In this document: one piece after another, positions 18,790 through 26,700 of the stretch
How positions within the stretch are numbered: the first letter of the stretch is position 1
Layout: every line of letters starts with the position of its first letter
Made by a program: the position numbers and the translations under genes
The notes under the pieces: model-generated
Told to the model about the DNA's origin: nothing
The model's input: only the letters and a program-made list of their open reading frames with translations
Databases searched by the model: none
DNA from: Bacteroidales bacterium
GTDB taxonomy: Bacteria > Bacteroidota > Bacteroidia > Bacteroidales > UBA3663
NCBI GenBank assembly: GCA_024694125.1
Contig: JAILKE010000028.1
Span: 1-39,317 of the forward strand
DNA length: 39,317 nucleotides
Direction of reading: 5' to 3'

Positions 18790-18855
18790 ATTATTTAAAG
18801 GTGTAAAATAGTATAAGAAACAATTGGGTTGATTGAAAAATGGTATTTAGACTAC

Positions 18856-18896
18856 ATTAGCGTATTAGACTAAATCATATTAGCGTATTAGACTAA
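18856..18896 (-). repeat. Two 18-bp direct repeats in the pectate lyase leader
   Basis: attagcgtattagactaa occurs at 18856-18873 and 18879-18896 (period 23). A partial third copy (ttagacta) lies just before at 18847-18854. They lie 67 to 107 bases upstream of the ATG. Confidence 0.85.
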
Positions 18897-18959
18897 TTCA
18901 ATTAGCTGATCATACTAAAATAGCTTAAATAAAAGGAGCATTCGTCCATTAGCTTTGAT

Positions 18960-18984
18960 GGCCCCCTCGTCACCGAGGCGGGCC
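18960..18984 (-). other. GC-rich hairpin in the pectate lyase 5' leader
   Basis: Bases 18960-18969 pair with 18974-18984 (ggccc and cctcg stems with one bulged base) around a 4-nt loop in otherwise AT-rich DNA. On the minus strand a loose T-rich stretch follows only about 25 bases later, so it is not a standard terminator. It may be a leader control element. Confidence 0.55.
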
Positions 18985-19032
18985 ACCAGCATAAACTAAC
19001 ATATAATAAGAGAGAAAGGCAGTATTGCGATG

Positions 19033-19064
19033 CAAAGGTATGCATTATTTCACCCTACCGCAAT
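19033..19064 (-). promoter_or_regulatory. Promoter for the minus-strand pectate lyase gene
   Basis: On the minus strand TACCTTTG (19033-19040) is a perfect -7 element, with ATTG at 19061-19064 as a 3/4 match to the -33 TTTG and 20 bases between. Confidence 0.7.
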
Positions 19065-19173
19065 AGCTGAAACGTTTGAAACAGGTATTTGAAACAAATT
19101 TTGACCCTATTTGAAACGAATTTTCCCTGATAAAAATGCTAAATTTATTTTTATACAATGGCCCGAAAGAAAT

Positions 19174-20829
19174 TTACACCAACAATGTGCGGGCATTGGC
19201 GATGGCCTGTTCCGTGATTTGAGAACCGCTCAACATACGCGCCAATTCGAGCACTCTCTCCTGTTCCGAGAGACGGTTGATGTGGGTCGTAGTGTCGGTG
19301 TCGGAATCCTCCTTGTACACGCGGAAATGCGCCTCGCCCTTGCCTGCCACCTGGGGCAGGTGCGTGATGGTGATGACCTGCAGGTGAGCAGACATCTGCT
19401 TCATCACCTCGCCCATGCGGTCGGCTATGTCGCCCGATACTCCGGTATCAATCTCGTCGAAGATGATGGTAGGCAATGTGCGTGCACTGGCTATGAGCGC
19501 CTTGATGGAGAGCATCAGTCTCGATATCTCACCGCCCGAAGCCACTTCGCCTGCCGGTTTGAGCGGCTGGTTCTTGTTGGCCGAGAAGAGGAAGACGATA
19601 TTGTCGCGGCCTGTAGGTCCGAAGTCGGGCAATGCCGTGAGCTGTACCTCGAAACGGACATTGGGCATACCCAGGTACGCAACCCGTTCCACCAGAGCCT
19701 TCTGCAACGCGAGGGCAGCCTTGCGGCGCGAGTCCGTGAGCGCCTTGGCACACTTGTCCAGCACGGCGGTCTGCTGCTCGATGCGGCGGGCAGCCTCCGC
19801 CAGTTCCTCGTCGCTGTTGTCGATGTGCTGCAGTTGCTCGTCCAGTTCGTCGCGCATAGCGATCAATTCAGCCACCGTCTCCTTGCCGTAGCGCTTGAAC
19901 AACGAGTAGAGCAGGCTGAGGCGCTCCTCCACTACCCCGAGCCGTTCGGGGTCGAAGTTGACGGCATCGGCTTGGTCCGATACGTCGGCCGATATATCCT
20001 TCAGGTCGATATAGTCCGACTCCAGGCGGTCCGCTATCTCTGCTATGGCAGGATAGACGCGCGCCAGGTGATGTGCCTCGTCGCTCATCTTCTTGAGCGC
20101 CTGTACCAAGCTCACCTCATCACCGTCCAACTGGTCCGACAGGGACGATAGCCCCTCCTTGATCTCCTCGGCGTGGCCCAGCAGTTCCTGTTCCTGCTCC
20201 AACTCCTGCAGTTCGCCGTCACGCAGTTGTGCCTCGTCCAGTTGCTTGAACTGGAAACGCATATAGTCCGCCTCCTGGGCGCCGCGTGCGCTTGCCTCCT
20301 GCAGGCGGCGCAGTTCCTGACGGAGAGACTGCAGCGTGCGGTACTCCTTCACATAGTTATCGAGCAGGTCCTGATTGTGCGCCAATGTATCGACGACCTT
20401 CTGCTGGAAGGCATCTTCGCCGATGAGCAGGTTCTGGTGCTGCGAGTGTATGTCAATGAGAGCCTGTCCCAACGTACGGAGCAGGGTCAACTGCACAGGC
20501 ACATCATTGACGAAGGCACGGCTCTTGCCGGCAGCCGAAATCTCGCGCCGTACTATGGTACTGGCAGCATCGTACTCGAGGTCATTGTCGGCAAAGAGTT
20601 GCTCCAGCCCATAGCCCGTGATGTCGAAGACTGCCTCTATGACGCACTTGGCCGCGCCTGTACGCACGGTCTTGGCATCGGCACGTTGTCCCAATATCAG
20701 GCCCAGTGCCCCCATTATGATACTCTTACCGGCACCTGTCTCGCCCGTAATGACGGTGAGACCGCGCGTTGGGCAAAACTCAAGGTGCTCAATGAGCGCA
20801 TAGTTTTGTATGGTTAGAGACTGAAGCAT
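19174..20829 (-). CDS. recN: DNA repair protein RecN (551 aa)
   Basis: SMC-like ATPase acting in the cytoplasm on double-strand-break repair. Walker A GETGAGKS is at residues 29-36 and Walker B IIFDEIDTGVSG at about 455-466, with the ABC signature region (EVASGGEISRLMLSIKAL) before it and a long coiled-coil middle (~150-360, Glu-, Gln- and Leu-rich). The length of 551 is normal for the family. The start at 20829 gives the canonical MLQSLTIQNYALIEHLEF opening. It follows porD on the same strand after a 202-base repeat-containing gap with no clear promoter, so it may be the last gene of the dnaN-exonuclease-porD operon. Confidence 0.97.
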   Translation of the reverse strand: MLQSLTIQNYALIEHLEFCPTRGLTVITGETGAGKSIIMGALGLILGQRADAKTVRTGAAKCVIEAVFDITGYGLEQLFADNDLEYDAASTIVRREISAAGKSRAFVNDVPVQLTLLRTLGQALIDIHSQHQNLLIGEDAFQQKVVDTLAHNQDLLDNYVKEYRTLQSLRQELRRLQEASARGAQEADYMRFQFKQLDEAQLRDGELQELEQEQELLGHAEEIKEGLSSLSDQLDGDEVSLVQALKKMSDEAHHLARVYPAIAEIADRLESDYIDLKDISADVSDQADAVNFDPERLGVVEERLSLLYSLFKRYGKETVAELIAMRDELDEQLQHIDNSDEELAEAARRIEQQTAVLDKCAKALTDSRRKAALALQKALVERVAYLGMPNVRFEVQLTALPDFGPTGRDNIVFLFSANKNQPLKPAGEVASGGEISRLMLSIKALIASARTLPTIIFDEIDTGVSGDIADRMGEVMKQMSAHLQVITITHLPQVAGKGEAHFRVYKEDSDTDTTTHINRLSEQERVLELARMLSGSQITEQAIANARTLLV

Positions 20830-21031
20830 AAATGCTTAATTAAAAATTAATAATTAACAATTAAAAATTGAAAATTGGAAATTGAAAATTGAAACAATTC
20901 CGATGCAACCAACTCAATCTCAATAGGGAGAAAATAACTAAATGACGAAATTTCAACAGGGAGGAAATAACTAAATGACAAAATAATAAAATAAATTGTC
21001 AAATAGTAAATCGTCAAATAGTAAATAAAAT
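20830..21031 (-). repeat. Repeat-filled spacer between porD and recN
   Basis: It holds an AT-rich stretch of attaaaaatt-like words (20838-20900), a 26-bp near-repeat around ggaaataactaaatgac at 20925-20950 and 20958-20983 (period 33), and gtcaaatagtaaat at 20998-21011 and 21013-21026. No TAnnTTTG promoter was found here. Confidence 0.75.
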
Positions 21032-21949
21032 TTATTCTTTATATTCCTTCTTGATGGGAGCAAGTCGGTTGGTATAGGAGGGATAGAGGTTCTGCAGCAG
21101 TTTGTAGATGGACTGTTTCTCCGCCATGGGCGCCTCGCTGTAGATATTGAGCAGTTCATCCAGTTTGGCCGATATGAACATATTGAGCAAGGGAGTCTGC
21201 GACTCGGCCTTGCGTACATTCTCCAGCAGGGGCAACGACTGGGTTACCTGGGCGCGTCCCTTGTCCATGGACTGATACATGGCATCCAGACCCAGACGGT
21301 GGTAGTTGTACCACAACGTGCGGAAGTCCGCCTGACTGTTGTCCAACAGCGCCGTGACGATGGCATGGCGGTTCTTCTTGTCATCGAACGCCTTCCAGCC
21401 CTTCGAGTCCGAACTCTGCATCTGGCTCACTATGCTCTCGCACTTGCGCAGGAAGTTGTCCCCTCCCTTCAGTTGGAAACTGTCGAAGTCGGCAGCCAGG
21501 AGCAGATAGACATAGTATGCCGTGGTGGCAATGAGCTCGTTGTCCAGGCTGAACTCATTGTAGGTCAGGTTCTGTCCCTCGGAGTAGGAGAAGGAGAGAT
21601 TGTCGTCCTTCCAGTTGAACGTGGTGGTCTGGTACGAAGCATAATAGACAGGACGGCGAGCCTGGACGGTGAGCGAGGCCTTGTAACTGTCGGCCGATGG
21701 CATCTCGCTGATGGTCAGGGCGAAGGTGCACTGGATGCGCTCCTGCGTGGCGAACTGTCCGTTGGTCCACTGCTGGGAGTTGAGGAACTCCTGCAGGTCG
21801 GTCTGCAACGTATTGAATCGTTCACGGTAGGAGGCCTCGATCTGCTGGGCGTTGATGGTCACCGTTGCATCGAGTTCCTGTGCCTTTATGCTAATAGGGG
21901 ATGCGCATATCAAGGCCGATATACACATCCCCATTTTCAGATTGATCAT
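21032..21949 (-). CDS. porD: PorD / DUF4835-family protein (305 aa)
   Basis: DUF4835 is known as PorD, a protein associated with type IX secretion in Porphyromonas, though it also occurs in species without a full secretion system. Family landmarks are QELDATVTINAQQI at the mature N-terminus, LQEFLNSQQWTNGQF, ERIQCTFALTISE, RRPVYYASY, DFDSFQLKGGDNFL, QSSDSKGWKAF and YHRLGLD. The frame is open to 22027, but the ATG at 21949 gives the signal peptide (MINLKMGMCISALICASPISIKA) and overlaps the upstream exonuclease stop as ATGA, indicating translational coupling. In many Bacteroidetes I recall coaBC sitting between the exonuclease and this gene; here it is absent. Confidence 0.9.
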   Translation of the reverse strand: MINLKMGMCISALICASPISIKAQELDATVTINAQQIEASYRERFNTLQTDLQEFLNSQQWTNGQFATQERIQCTFALTISEMPSADSYKASLTVQARRPVYYASYQTTTFNWKDDNLSFSYSEGQNLTYNEFSLDNELIATTAYYVYLLLAADFDSFQLKGGDNFLRKCESIVSQMQSSDSKGWKAFDDKKNRHAIVTALLDNSQADFRTLWYNYHRLGLDAMYQSMDKGRAQVTQSLPLLENVRKAESQTPLLNMFISAKLDELLNIYSEAPMAEKQSIYKLLQNLYPSYTNRLAPIKKEYKE

Positions 21950-22716
21950 TTGTTCGATCCCATTTGAAGTTTTATCTTGGAGACAAAGTGTTTGGTCGAT
22001 TGGGCGAACTGGCCATTCATGATCCATGCGTAGTAGGCAGGTTCACGCCGGAACACCTCCTCGACTGTCTCACCCTTGTGCTTGCCGAAGTTGAAGCAGG
22101 GCTGTCCCTGGTCGTTATATACCAGATTGCCAGCTACATCGGCCACATTGCCGTTCTTACTGTACTCGCCCAGCCACGTCACATCGTTCTCAAGGTCTTC
22201 ATATCGGTCCAACTGAGCCTTGAGCACCTCGTATGTGGCACGCGTATCGGCGTCGGCGCTGTGAGCGCCCTCCAGTTCGCGGCCGCAGTAGAAGAGGTAG
22301 GCTGCTGCCAGATTGCGTTTCTCCTTCTTGCGATAGATGTTCATCACATCGATGCAGTGGCGTTTCTCGACGTCGAAATCGACATTGGCCCTGTACATCT
22401 CCTCCATCAGCAGGGGGATGTCGAACTTGTTGGAGTTGAAGCCCGCCAGGTCACAACCCTTCCATTCCTGTGCCAGTTTGGCAGCCAGCTGCTTGAAGGT
22501 AGGCTGGTCGGCGACCATCTCGTCGGTGATGTGATGAATCTCGGTCGTAGCAGGGGGTATGGGGCACTCGGGATTGACCAGATAGGTCCGCTCGGTCTCC
22601 TCCCCATTGGGCATCACCTTGATATAGCTGATCTGTACGATGCGGTCGGTGATGAAGTTCAATCCTGTGGTCTCCAGGTCAAAGATGACAATGGGTCGTT
22701 TCAGTTTCAGTTCCAT
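21946..22716 (-). CDS. DEDDh 3'-5' exonuclease (DNA polymerase III epsilon-like), 256 aa
   Basis: Nuclease of the DnaQ fold. Exo I motif FDLETTG is at residues ~12-18, Exo II GFNSNKFD near 93-100 and Exo III HSADADTRAT near 152-161, so all acidic residues and the histidine of the DEDDh site are present. The C-terminal FNFGKHKGETVEEVFRREPAYYAWIM (about 210-235) resembles the DUF3820 module often fused to such nucleases. It starts 13 bases after the dnaN stop and ends overlapping porD. The link with dnaN suggests a replication or repair role, but it need not be the true epsilon subunit. Confidence 0.93.
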   Translation of the reverse strand: MELKLKRPIVIFDLETTGLNFITDRIVQISYIKVMPNGEETERTYLVNPECPIPPATTEIHHITDEMVADQPTFKQLAAKLAQEWKGCDLAGFNSNKFDIPLLMEEMYRANVDFDVEKRHCIDVMNIYRKKEKRNLAAAYLFYCGRELEGAHSADADTRATYEVLKAQLDRYEDLENDVTWLGEYSKNGNVADVAGNLVYNDQGQPCFNFGKHKGETVEEVFRREPAYYAWIMNGQFAQSTKHFVSKIKLQMGSNK

Positions 22717-22729
22717 AGAGCTTGACCCA

Positions 22730-23863
22730 TTATCCGTTGAAGTCGGCCAACTGCATTGGCATGATGAGCATCATCAGGTCCTCGTCCTCGTTGTTGATTA
22801 CTGGCACAACCAGGCAGGCGCGGAAGGAATCAGACATCTGGAACTCGACCTCTTCCGACGGAATGGAGTTGAGTATCTCAATCAGGAAGTTGGCACGGAA
22901 ACCGATCTGCAGTGGGGTACAGTCATAGCTGCAGCCGATACGTTCGAAGCCGCTGACAGAATAATCGATGTCCTGGGCGCTGATGGTGAGCTGGTCCTTG
23001 TCCAGTTCGAACTTGACCTGATTGGTAGCAGGGTTGGCAAAGACTGCCACACGGCGCAGCGTCTTGATGCACTCCTGGCGGTCGATGGTCATTCGGTTCG
23101 TATTGTTCTTGGGGATGACAGCTTCGTATGGAGGGAACTTACCCTCGATGAGGCTGCTCGATATCTGGTAGTCGTCCACCTGGATGCGCACCGTCTTGCT
23201 GTCGTACGAGATTACGACGTCCTGCATCTCCTTGCTGATGATGCCGCGCAACAGGTTGGCTGGCTTCCTGCGGAGGATGAACGAGCCCTCGAAGCCTGTC
23301 TGGACACTCTTGTTGATGAGGCGGACCAGCTTCTTGGAGTCACTTGCCACGAAGGTGAGATGATCGGCTTTGATGTCAAAGTAGATACCGTTCATCACGG
23401 GTCGGATCTCGTCCTCGGCCACAGCGAAGATGGTGCTGTTGATGCCGCTCAACAGGGCATTGGCCGAAATCTTGAAGGTCTTGACATCCGTCTCTGGCTG
23501 CTTCAGGATTGGATACTCCTCGGCGCCATGTGCAATGAAATTGTACTTACCGTTGGCATAATTGACGAAGATCTCGTAGTTCTCGGGGTCAATCTCGAAG
23601 GTCAGCATCTGCTGTGGCATCTCCTTGAGAGGTTCGAGCAACGTCTTGACCGGCACGACGAATCGGCCTGAACCCTCGACCTGCTCAATCTGTATCTTGG
23701 CAATGATGGTGCAATCGCCATCCGATGCAGTCACCTGCAGTCCGTCAGCTGTGACGTCGAAGAGCAGATATTCCAATACGGGCATGGATGGTTTGCCTGT
23801 CAGCACGCGGCTCACGGCCGACAAGTGACTCATAAGTGAGGAACTAAGTACCTGAAATTTCAT
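22730..23863 (-). CDS. dnaN: DNA polymerase III beta subunit, sliding clamp (377 aa)
   Basis: Forms the dimeric ring that tethers polymerase to DNA. The sequence begins MKFQVLSSSLMSHLSAVSRVL and contains the clamp signatures NPATNQVKFEL and DYSVSGFERIG, with the expected length for three clamp domains. The C-terminus reads EDLMMLIMPMQL, the strand that lies near the partner-binding pocket, followed by four residues. It heads the minus-strand cluster dnaN - exonuclease - porD - recN rather than sitting beside dnaA. Confidence 0.97.
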   Translation of the reverse strand: MKFQVLSSSLMSHLSAVSRVLTGKPSMPVLEYLLFDVTADGLQVTASDGDCTIIAKIQIEQVEGSGRFVVPVKTLLEPLKEMPQQMLTFEIDPENYEIFVNYANGKYNFIAHGAEEYPILKQPETDVKTFKISANALLSGINSTIFAVAEDEIRPVMNGIYFDIKADHLTFVASDSKKLVRLINKSVQTGFEGSFILRRKPANLLRGIISKEMQDVVISYDSKTVRIQVDDYQISSSLIEGKFPPYEAVIPKNNTNRMTIDRQECIKTLRRVAVFANPATNQVKFELDKDQLTISAQDIDYSVSGFERIGCSYDCTPLQIGFRANFLIEILNSIPSEEVEFQMSDSFRACLVVPVINNEDEDLMMLIMPMQLADFNG

Positions 23864-23984
23864 ATCGCACTATATAGAGGGCCGGCCACAGACTGTCGCC
23901 TGACCCATTTGGCTAAAAGGTTATACGGACGGAGCCCCTGCCCTGCGCCCCCACTGCCAGCATACGGACGGCTGGGCATCGGGC

Positions 23985-24012
23985 CAAAGTACTCCAATAA
24001 AATTGGGACAAA
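23985..24012 (-). promoter_or_regulatory. Possible dnaN promoter
   Basis: On the minus strand TTTG (24009-24012) precedes TACTTTG (23985-23991) by 17 bases. This is one base short of the -7 consensus and closer spaced than usual. It lies about 120 bases before the dnaN ATG and overlaps the left arm of the inverted repeat at 24003-24052. Confidence 0.35.
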
Positions 24013-24052
24013 TATATGCATATTTTTCGATTCTTGCAAATATTTGTCCCAA
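24003..24052. repeat. 18-bp inverted repeat upstream of dnaN
   Basis: Bases 24003-24020 and 24035-24052 are inverted copies with one mismatch (core ttgggacaaatat), 14 bases apart. It covers the possible -33 region of dnaN. It could be an operator or part of a 3' structure for pepD. Confidence 0.75.
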
Positions 24053-24134
24053 AATATCATGTTTTGACTGCAAAAATGCAGCTTTTGTCAATGCACAGGC
24101 CACTTTCCAGCCTGTTACCGGCGCGGCGGCTTCA

Positions 24135-25571
24135 TCAGATGCGGCTCAATGCCTCGCGCAGGTACTTGTAGAAACTCTCTACTGACGAGATAGAGACCTT
24201 CTCCTCGGGCGAGTGGATGCCTACCATGGTAGGACCGACCGAGATCATATCCATGTCTGGATACTTGGTCAGGAAGAGGCCTGTCTCCAGTCCGGCGTGG
24301 ATGGCGAGCACCTCTGGCTCCTTGTTGTACATCTCGCGGTATGTCTGAGCGAATACCTTGAGCACTGGAGACTCTACGTTTGGCTTCCAGCCTGGATAGC
24401 CGTGGCCCTGAGTGACCTCGGCACCTGCCATCTCGAACACGGTGCGAACGGTATTGGCGATGTCCTCCTTCTCGCTCTCCACGCTGCTGCGCTGGCTGGT
24501 CTCGATGCGGATGATGCCTGGTTCGGGCATCTTGACCGATGCGAGGTTGGTCGATGTCTCGACCAAGTCAGCCATGGCACGGCTCATACCCTGAACGCCG
24601 TGAGGGCAAGCCTGCAGGGCTGCGAGCAACTTGTCCGATACGCCTGGCTCGATGATGTGGGCTGGCTTATCGACGCTCTCGGTGGTCATCTTGAAGCCCT
24701 TCTCGATGTCCCCTACCTCGCCCTCTATCACAGCTACGTACTGGTTGAGGTCGGCCAGGAACTGGTGCTTGCGGGCCTCGGGCAGACCTACCACAGCCTC
24801 AGCCTCGCGGGCGATGGCATTGCGCAGGTTACCGCCTGTGATGCTGGCCAATACCAGGTCTGGCTGGCTGCGCAGGAAACGGACCAGCACCTTGTTGGCA
24901 TTGGCGTGACCCAGGTGGATGTCACCACCGGAGTGACCGCCCATCAGGCCGGACACCTTGACCTTGAGGTAGCAACGGTCCGGTGCAGGTACGGGAGCGT
25001 AACGGAAGATGGCGCAGGTATCCTTGCCACCGGCACAGCCGATGAAGATCTGACCTTCGGTCTCCGAGTCGATATTGACCAATATCTTGCCTGTCATGAA
25101 GCCTTCATCCAGGTTGTTGGCGCCGGTCATACCGGTCTCCTCATCGTATGTGATGAGTGCCTCCAGTGGACCGTGCTTGGCCTCGGGGTCGATCATAACG
25201 CCCAGTGCCAGGGCTACGCCCATGCCGTCGTCAGCACCCAGTGTGGTGCCGCGTGCTGTGACCCAGTCACCGTCGATGTAGGTATCGAGGGGATCGTTCT
25301 CGAAATCGTGTTTCACATCCGAATTCTTCTCGCAGACCATGTCCATGTGGCCCTGCATGACGACTGTAGGATGATCCTCATATCCTGGAGTAGCAGGCAC
25401 GCGCATCAGCACGTTGCCAGTGCTATCTAAATGACACTCAATGTTATGCTCTTTGGCCCAACCGACAAGCCATTGACGGATTTTTTCCTCTTTCTTCGAT
25501 GGACGAGGTACTTGAGTCATGGCATCGAAAATACTCCACACGTTTTGAGGAGTCAAATTTTTGATTTCCAT
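24135..25571 (-). CDS. pepD: Aminoacyl-histidine dipeptidase (M20C peptidase PepD), 478 aa
   Basis: Cytosolic zinc dipeptidase. The M20 signature VVMQGHMDMV supplies H75 and D77. GTTLGADDGMG (about 110-120) carries the bridging aspartate, ITYDEETGMTG (about 140-150) the catalytic glutamate pair, and VGIHSPEE near the end the C-terminal zinc histidine. The lid-domain motif GGHSGGDIHLGHANANK is typical of PepD. The length fits the family (about 480-490). It is transcribed away from the small membrane protein gene and has a -7 element at 25727-25734, leaving about 150 bases of leader. Confidence 0.96.
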   Translation of the reverse strand: MEIKNLTPQNVWSIFDAMTQVPRPSKKEEKIRQWLVGWAKEHNIECHLDSTGNVLMRVPATPGYEDHPTVVMQGHMDMVCEKNSDVKHDFENDPLDTYIDGDWVTARGTTLGADDGMGVALALGVMIDPEAKHGPLEALITYDEETGMTGANNLDEGFMTGKILVNIDSETEGQIFIGCAGGKDTCAIFRYAPVPAPDRCYLKVKVSGLMGGHSGGDIHLGHANANKVLVRFLRSQPDLVLASITGGNLRNAIAREAEAVVGLPEARKHQFLADLNQYVAVIEGEVGDIEKGFKMTTESVDKPAHIIEPGVSDKLLAALQACPHGVQGMSRAMADLVETSTNLASVKMPEPGIIRIETSQRSSVESEKEDIANTVRTVFEMAGAEVTQGHGYPGWKPNVESPVLKVFAQTYREMYNKEPEVLAIHAGLETGLFLTKYPDMDMISVGPTMVGIHSPEEKVSISSVESFYKYLREALSRI

Positions 25572-25645
25572 AGATTGTTTAATTTTTAAAAAAGGTTAAA
25601 TATGCAATAAAAAATAATATTTTTTAGTAAAACTGCTGTCCGAAA

Positions 25646-25677
25646 GTTGGATAACAACGAAAATTGTCGTATCTTTG
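25646..25677 (+). promoter_or_regulatory. Promoter for the 64-aa membrane protein (and probably the OmpH-like gene)
   Basis: TATCTTTG at 25670-25677 is a perfect -7 element. GTTG at 25646-25649 is a 3/4 match to the -33 element, with 20 bases between. The ATG is at 25741. Confidence 0.7.
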
Positions 25678-25726
25678 CGCCGCAATTTGTAGTAGTCTTG
25701 CCGCTGTCGGCAACCTATTACGGGTG

Positions 25727-25734
25727 CAAAGATA
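25727..25734 (-). promoter_or_regulatory. -7 element for pepD
   Basis: Reads TATCTTTG on the minus strand, the same eight bases as the opposing promoter at 25670-25677. The two divergent elements form the ends of a large inverted repeat. No good -33 TTTG was found for this one. Confidence 0.55.
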
Positions 25735-25740
25735 CAAAAA

Positions 25741-25935
25741 ATGTGGCAAACTTTCATCATTTCATTAGGAATACTTTTGATTTCTTTTGTTTTTTTAGCA
25801 ATTACAATACTAATTAAGAAGAATGGAAAGTTTCCTAACACGCACGTCAGCGGCAACAAGGCGATGCGCGACAGAGGCATTCATTGCGTGCAAACTCAGG
25901 ACTGGGAGGAACGCAACCGCAAGGGTCTGTACTGA
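25741..25935 (+). CDS. Small single-pass membrane protein (64 aa)
   Basis: One hydrophobic helix (residues ~4-24, FIISLGILLISFVFLAITIL) is followed by a basic, soluble tail with KKNGKFPNTHVSGNKAMRDRGIHCVQTQDWE. The start at 25741 is about 57 bases after the expected transcription start, and C-ending codons in the tail argue for a real gene. I recognise this as a conserved small protein of Bacteroidetes, but know no function. The OmpH-like gene follows on the same strand after 69 bases, so co-transcription is likely. Confidence 0.8.
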   Translation: MWQTFIISLGILLISFVFLAITILIKKNGKFPNTHVSGNKAMRDRGIHCVQTQDWEERNRKGLY

Positions 25936-26004
25936 CCTGACCTTGCCACATACCTTGACCTAACCGTGAAACAATCCTATTAAATCTATTTACATATTAT
26001 AATA

Positions 26005-26601
26005 ATGAAGAAAATTAACGCTGTCGCTTCGGCTCTCATGTTGGCTGGAGCAATGTTAGGAGGACTGACCTCTTGCAACAACAACAATCAGGGTGCCGCT
26101 TTCGCTCCCCTTGCGGCCAACGACTCGCTGCGTCTCCCTGTAGCATACATCAACGTGGACTCGCTCCTGGTAAACTATGACTTTGCCAAGGACCTGAACG
26201 AGGAACTCATCAAGAAGACTGAGGATGCCCGCGCCAACATCAACGGCAAGGCTCAGGCCCTCGAGAAGGAGGTCGGCACCTTCCAGCACAAACTGCAGAC
26301 CAACGCTTTCCTCTCGCAGGAGCGTGCCGAGGCTGAGGCTAAGCGCCTCCAGCAGAAGAAGGACGAACTCGACCAGCTCAACCAGCAGCTCACCATCGAG
26401 CTCAACCAGCAGCAGGCTCAGATGAACGCCCGCCTGTCGGACACCATCCGTACGTTCGTCAAGGAGTACAACAAGAAGATGCACTTCGAGCTGATCTTCA
26501 CCAACACGATGTACGACAACATCCTGATCGACGCTCCTAAGTACGACATCACCATGGACGTCCTCAACCAGCTCAACGCTCGTTACGCCAATTCTAAATA
26601 A
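26005..26601 (+). CDS. OmpH/Skp-like lipoprotein (198 aa)
   Basis: Periplasmic holdase-type chaperone for outer membrane proteins. The N-terminus is a lipoprotein signal (GGLTSC, Cys24), so unlike soluble Skp it would be membrane-tethered. The mature start PVAYINVDSLLVNYDFAKDL is the usual OmpH beginning. Residues ~65-150 form a long Gln- and Glu-rich coiled coil, the Skp tentacle, and the C-terminus returns to strand (LIFTNTMYDNILI). Codon use is strongly biased to C-ending codons, suggesting high expression. A clear terminator follows at 26629. Confidence 0.92.
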   Translation: MKKINAVASALMLAGAMLGGLTSCNNNNQGAAFAPLAANDSLRLPVAYINVDSLLVNYDFAKDLNEELIKKTEDARANINGKAQALEKEVGTFQHKLQTNAFLSQERAEAEAKRLQQKKDELDQLNQQLTIELNQQQAQMNARLSDTIRTFVKEYNKKMHFELIFTNTMYDNILIDAPKYDITMDVLNQLNARYANSK

Positions 26602-26628
26602 AGTTTCTTCACAACTTTATTCACTATA

Positions 26629-26665
26629 CAGCCCTGCATCCTAACCGATGCAGGGCTGAATTTTT
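26629..26665 (+). terminator. Terminator after the OmpH/Skp-like gene
   Basis: A perfect 11-bp stem (26629-26639 with 26648-26658) with an 8-nt loop is followed by aattttt, 27 bases after the stop. Confidence 0.88.
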
Positions 26666-26700
26666 AAACAATACATAATTCTGAAAAATCGTAAATAATT

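Larger units (their letters stand above)
18790..19173. other. 384-base gap: long leader of the pectate lyase gene
   Basis: It contains the promoter of the minus-strand pectate lyase (19033-19064), so about 236 transcribed but untranslated bases precede the ATG. Within the leader lie a GC-rich hairpin (18960-18984) and two 18-bp repeats. The part from 19065 to the recN stop at 19174 shows no clear terminator. Confidence 0.65.

Noticed and set aside
19111-20151. 346-aa + strand frame over recN
   Set aside because: recN on the other strand has intact Walker motifs; this frame is a shadow.
21950-22027. Longer start for the porD frame
   Set aside because: The extension lies inside the exonuclease gene and would bury the signal peptide; the ATGA overlap at 21949 is the better start.
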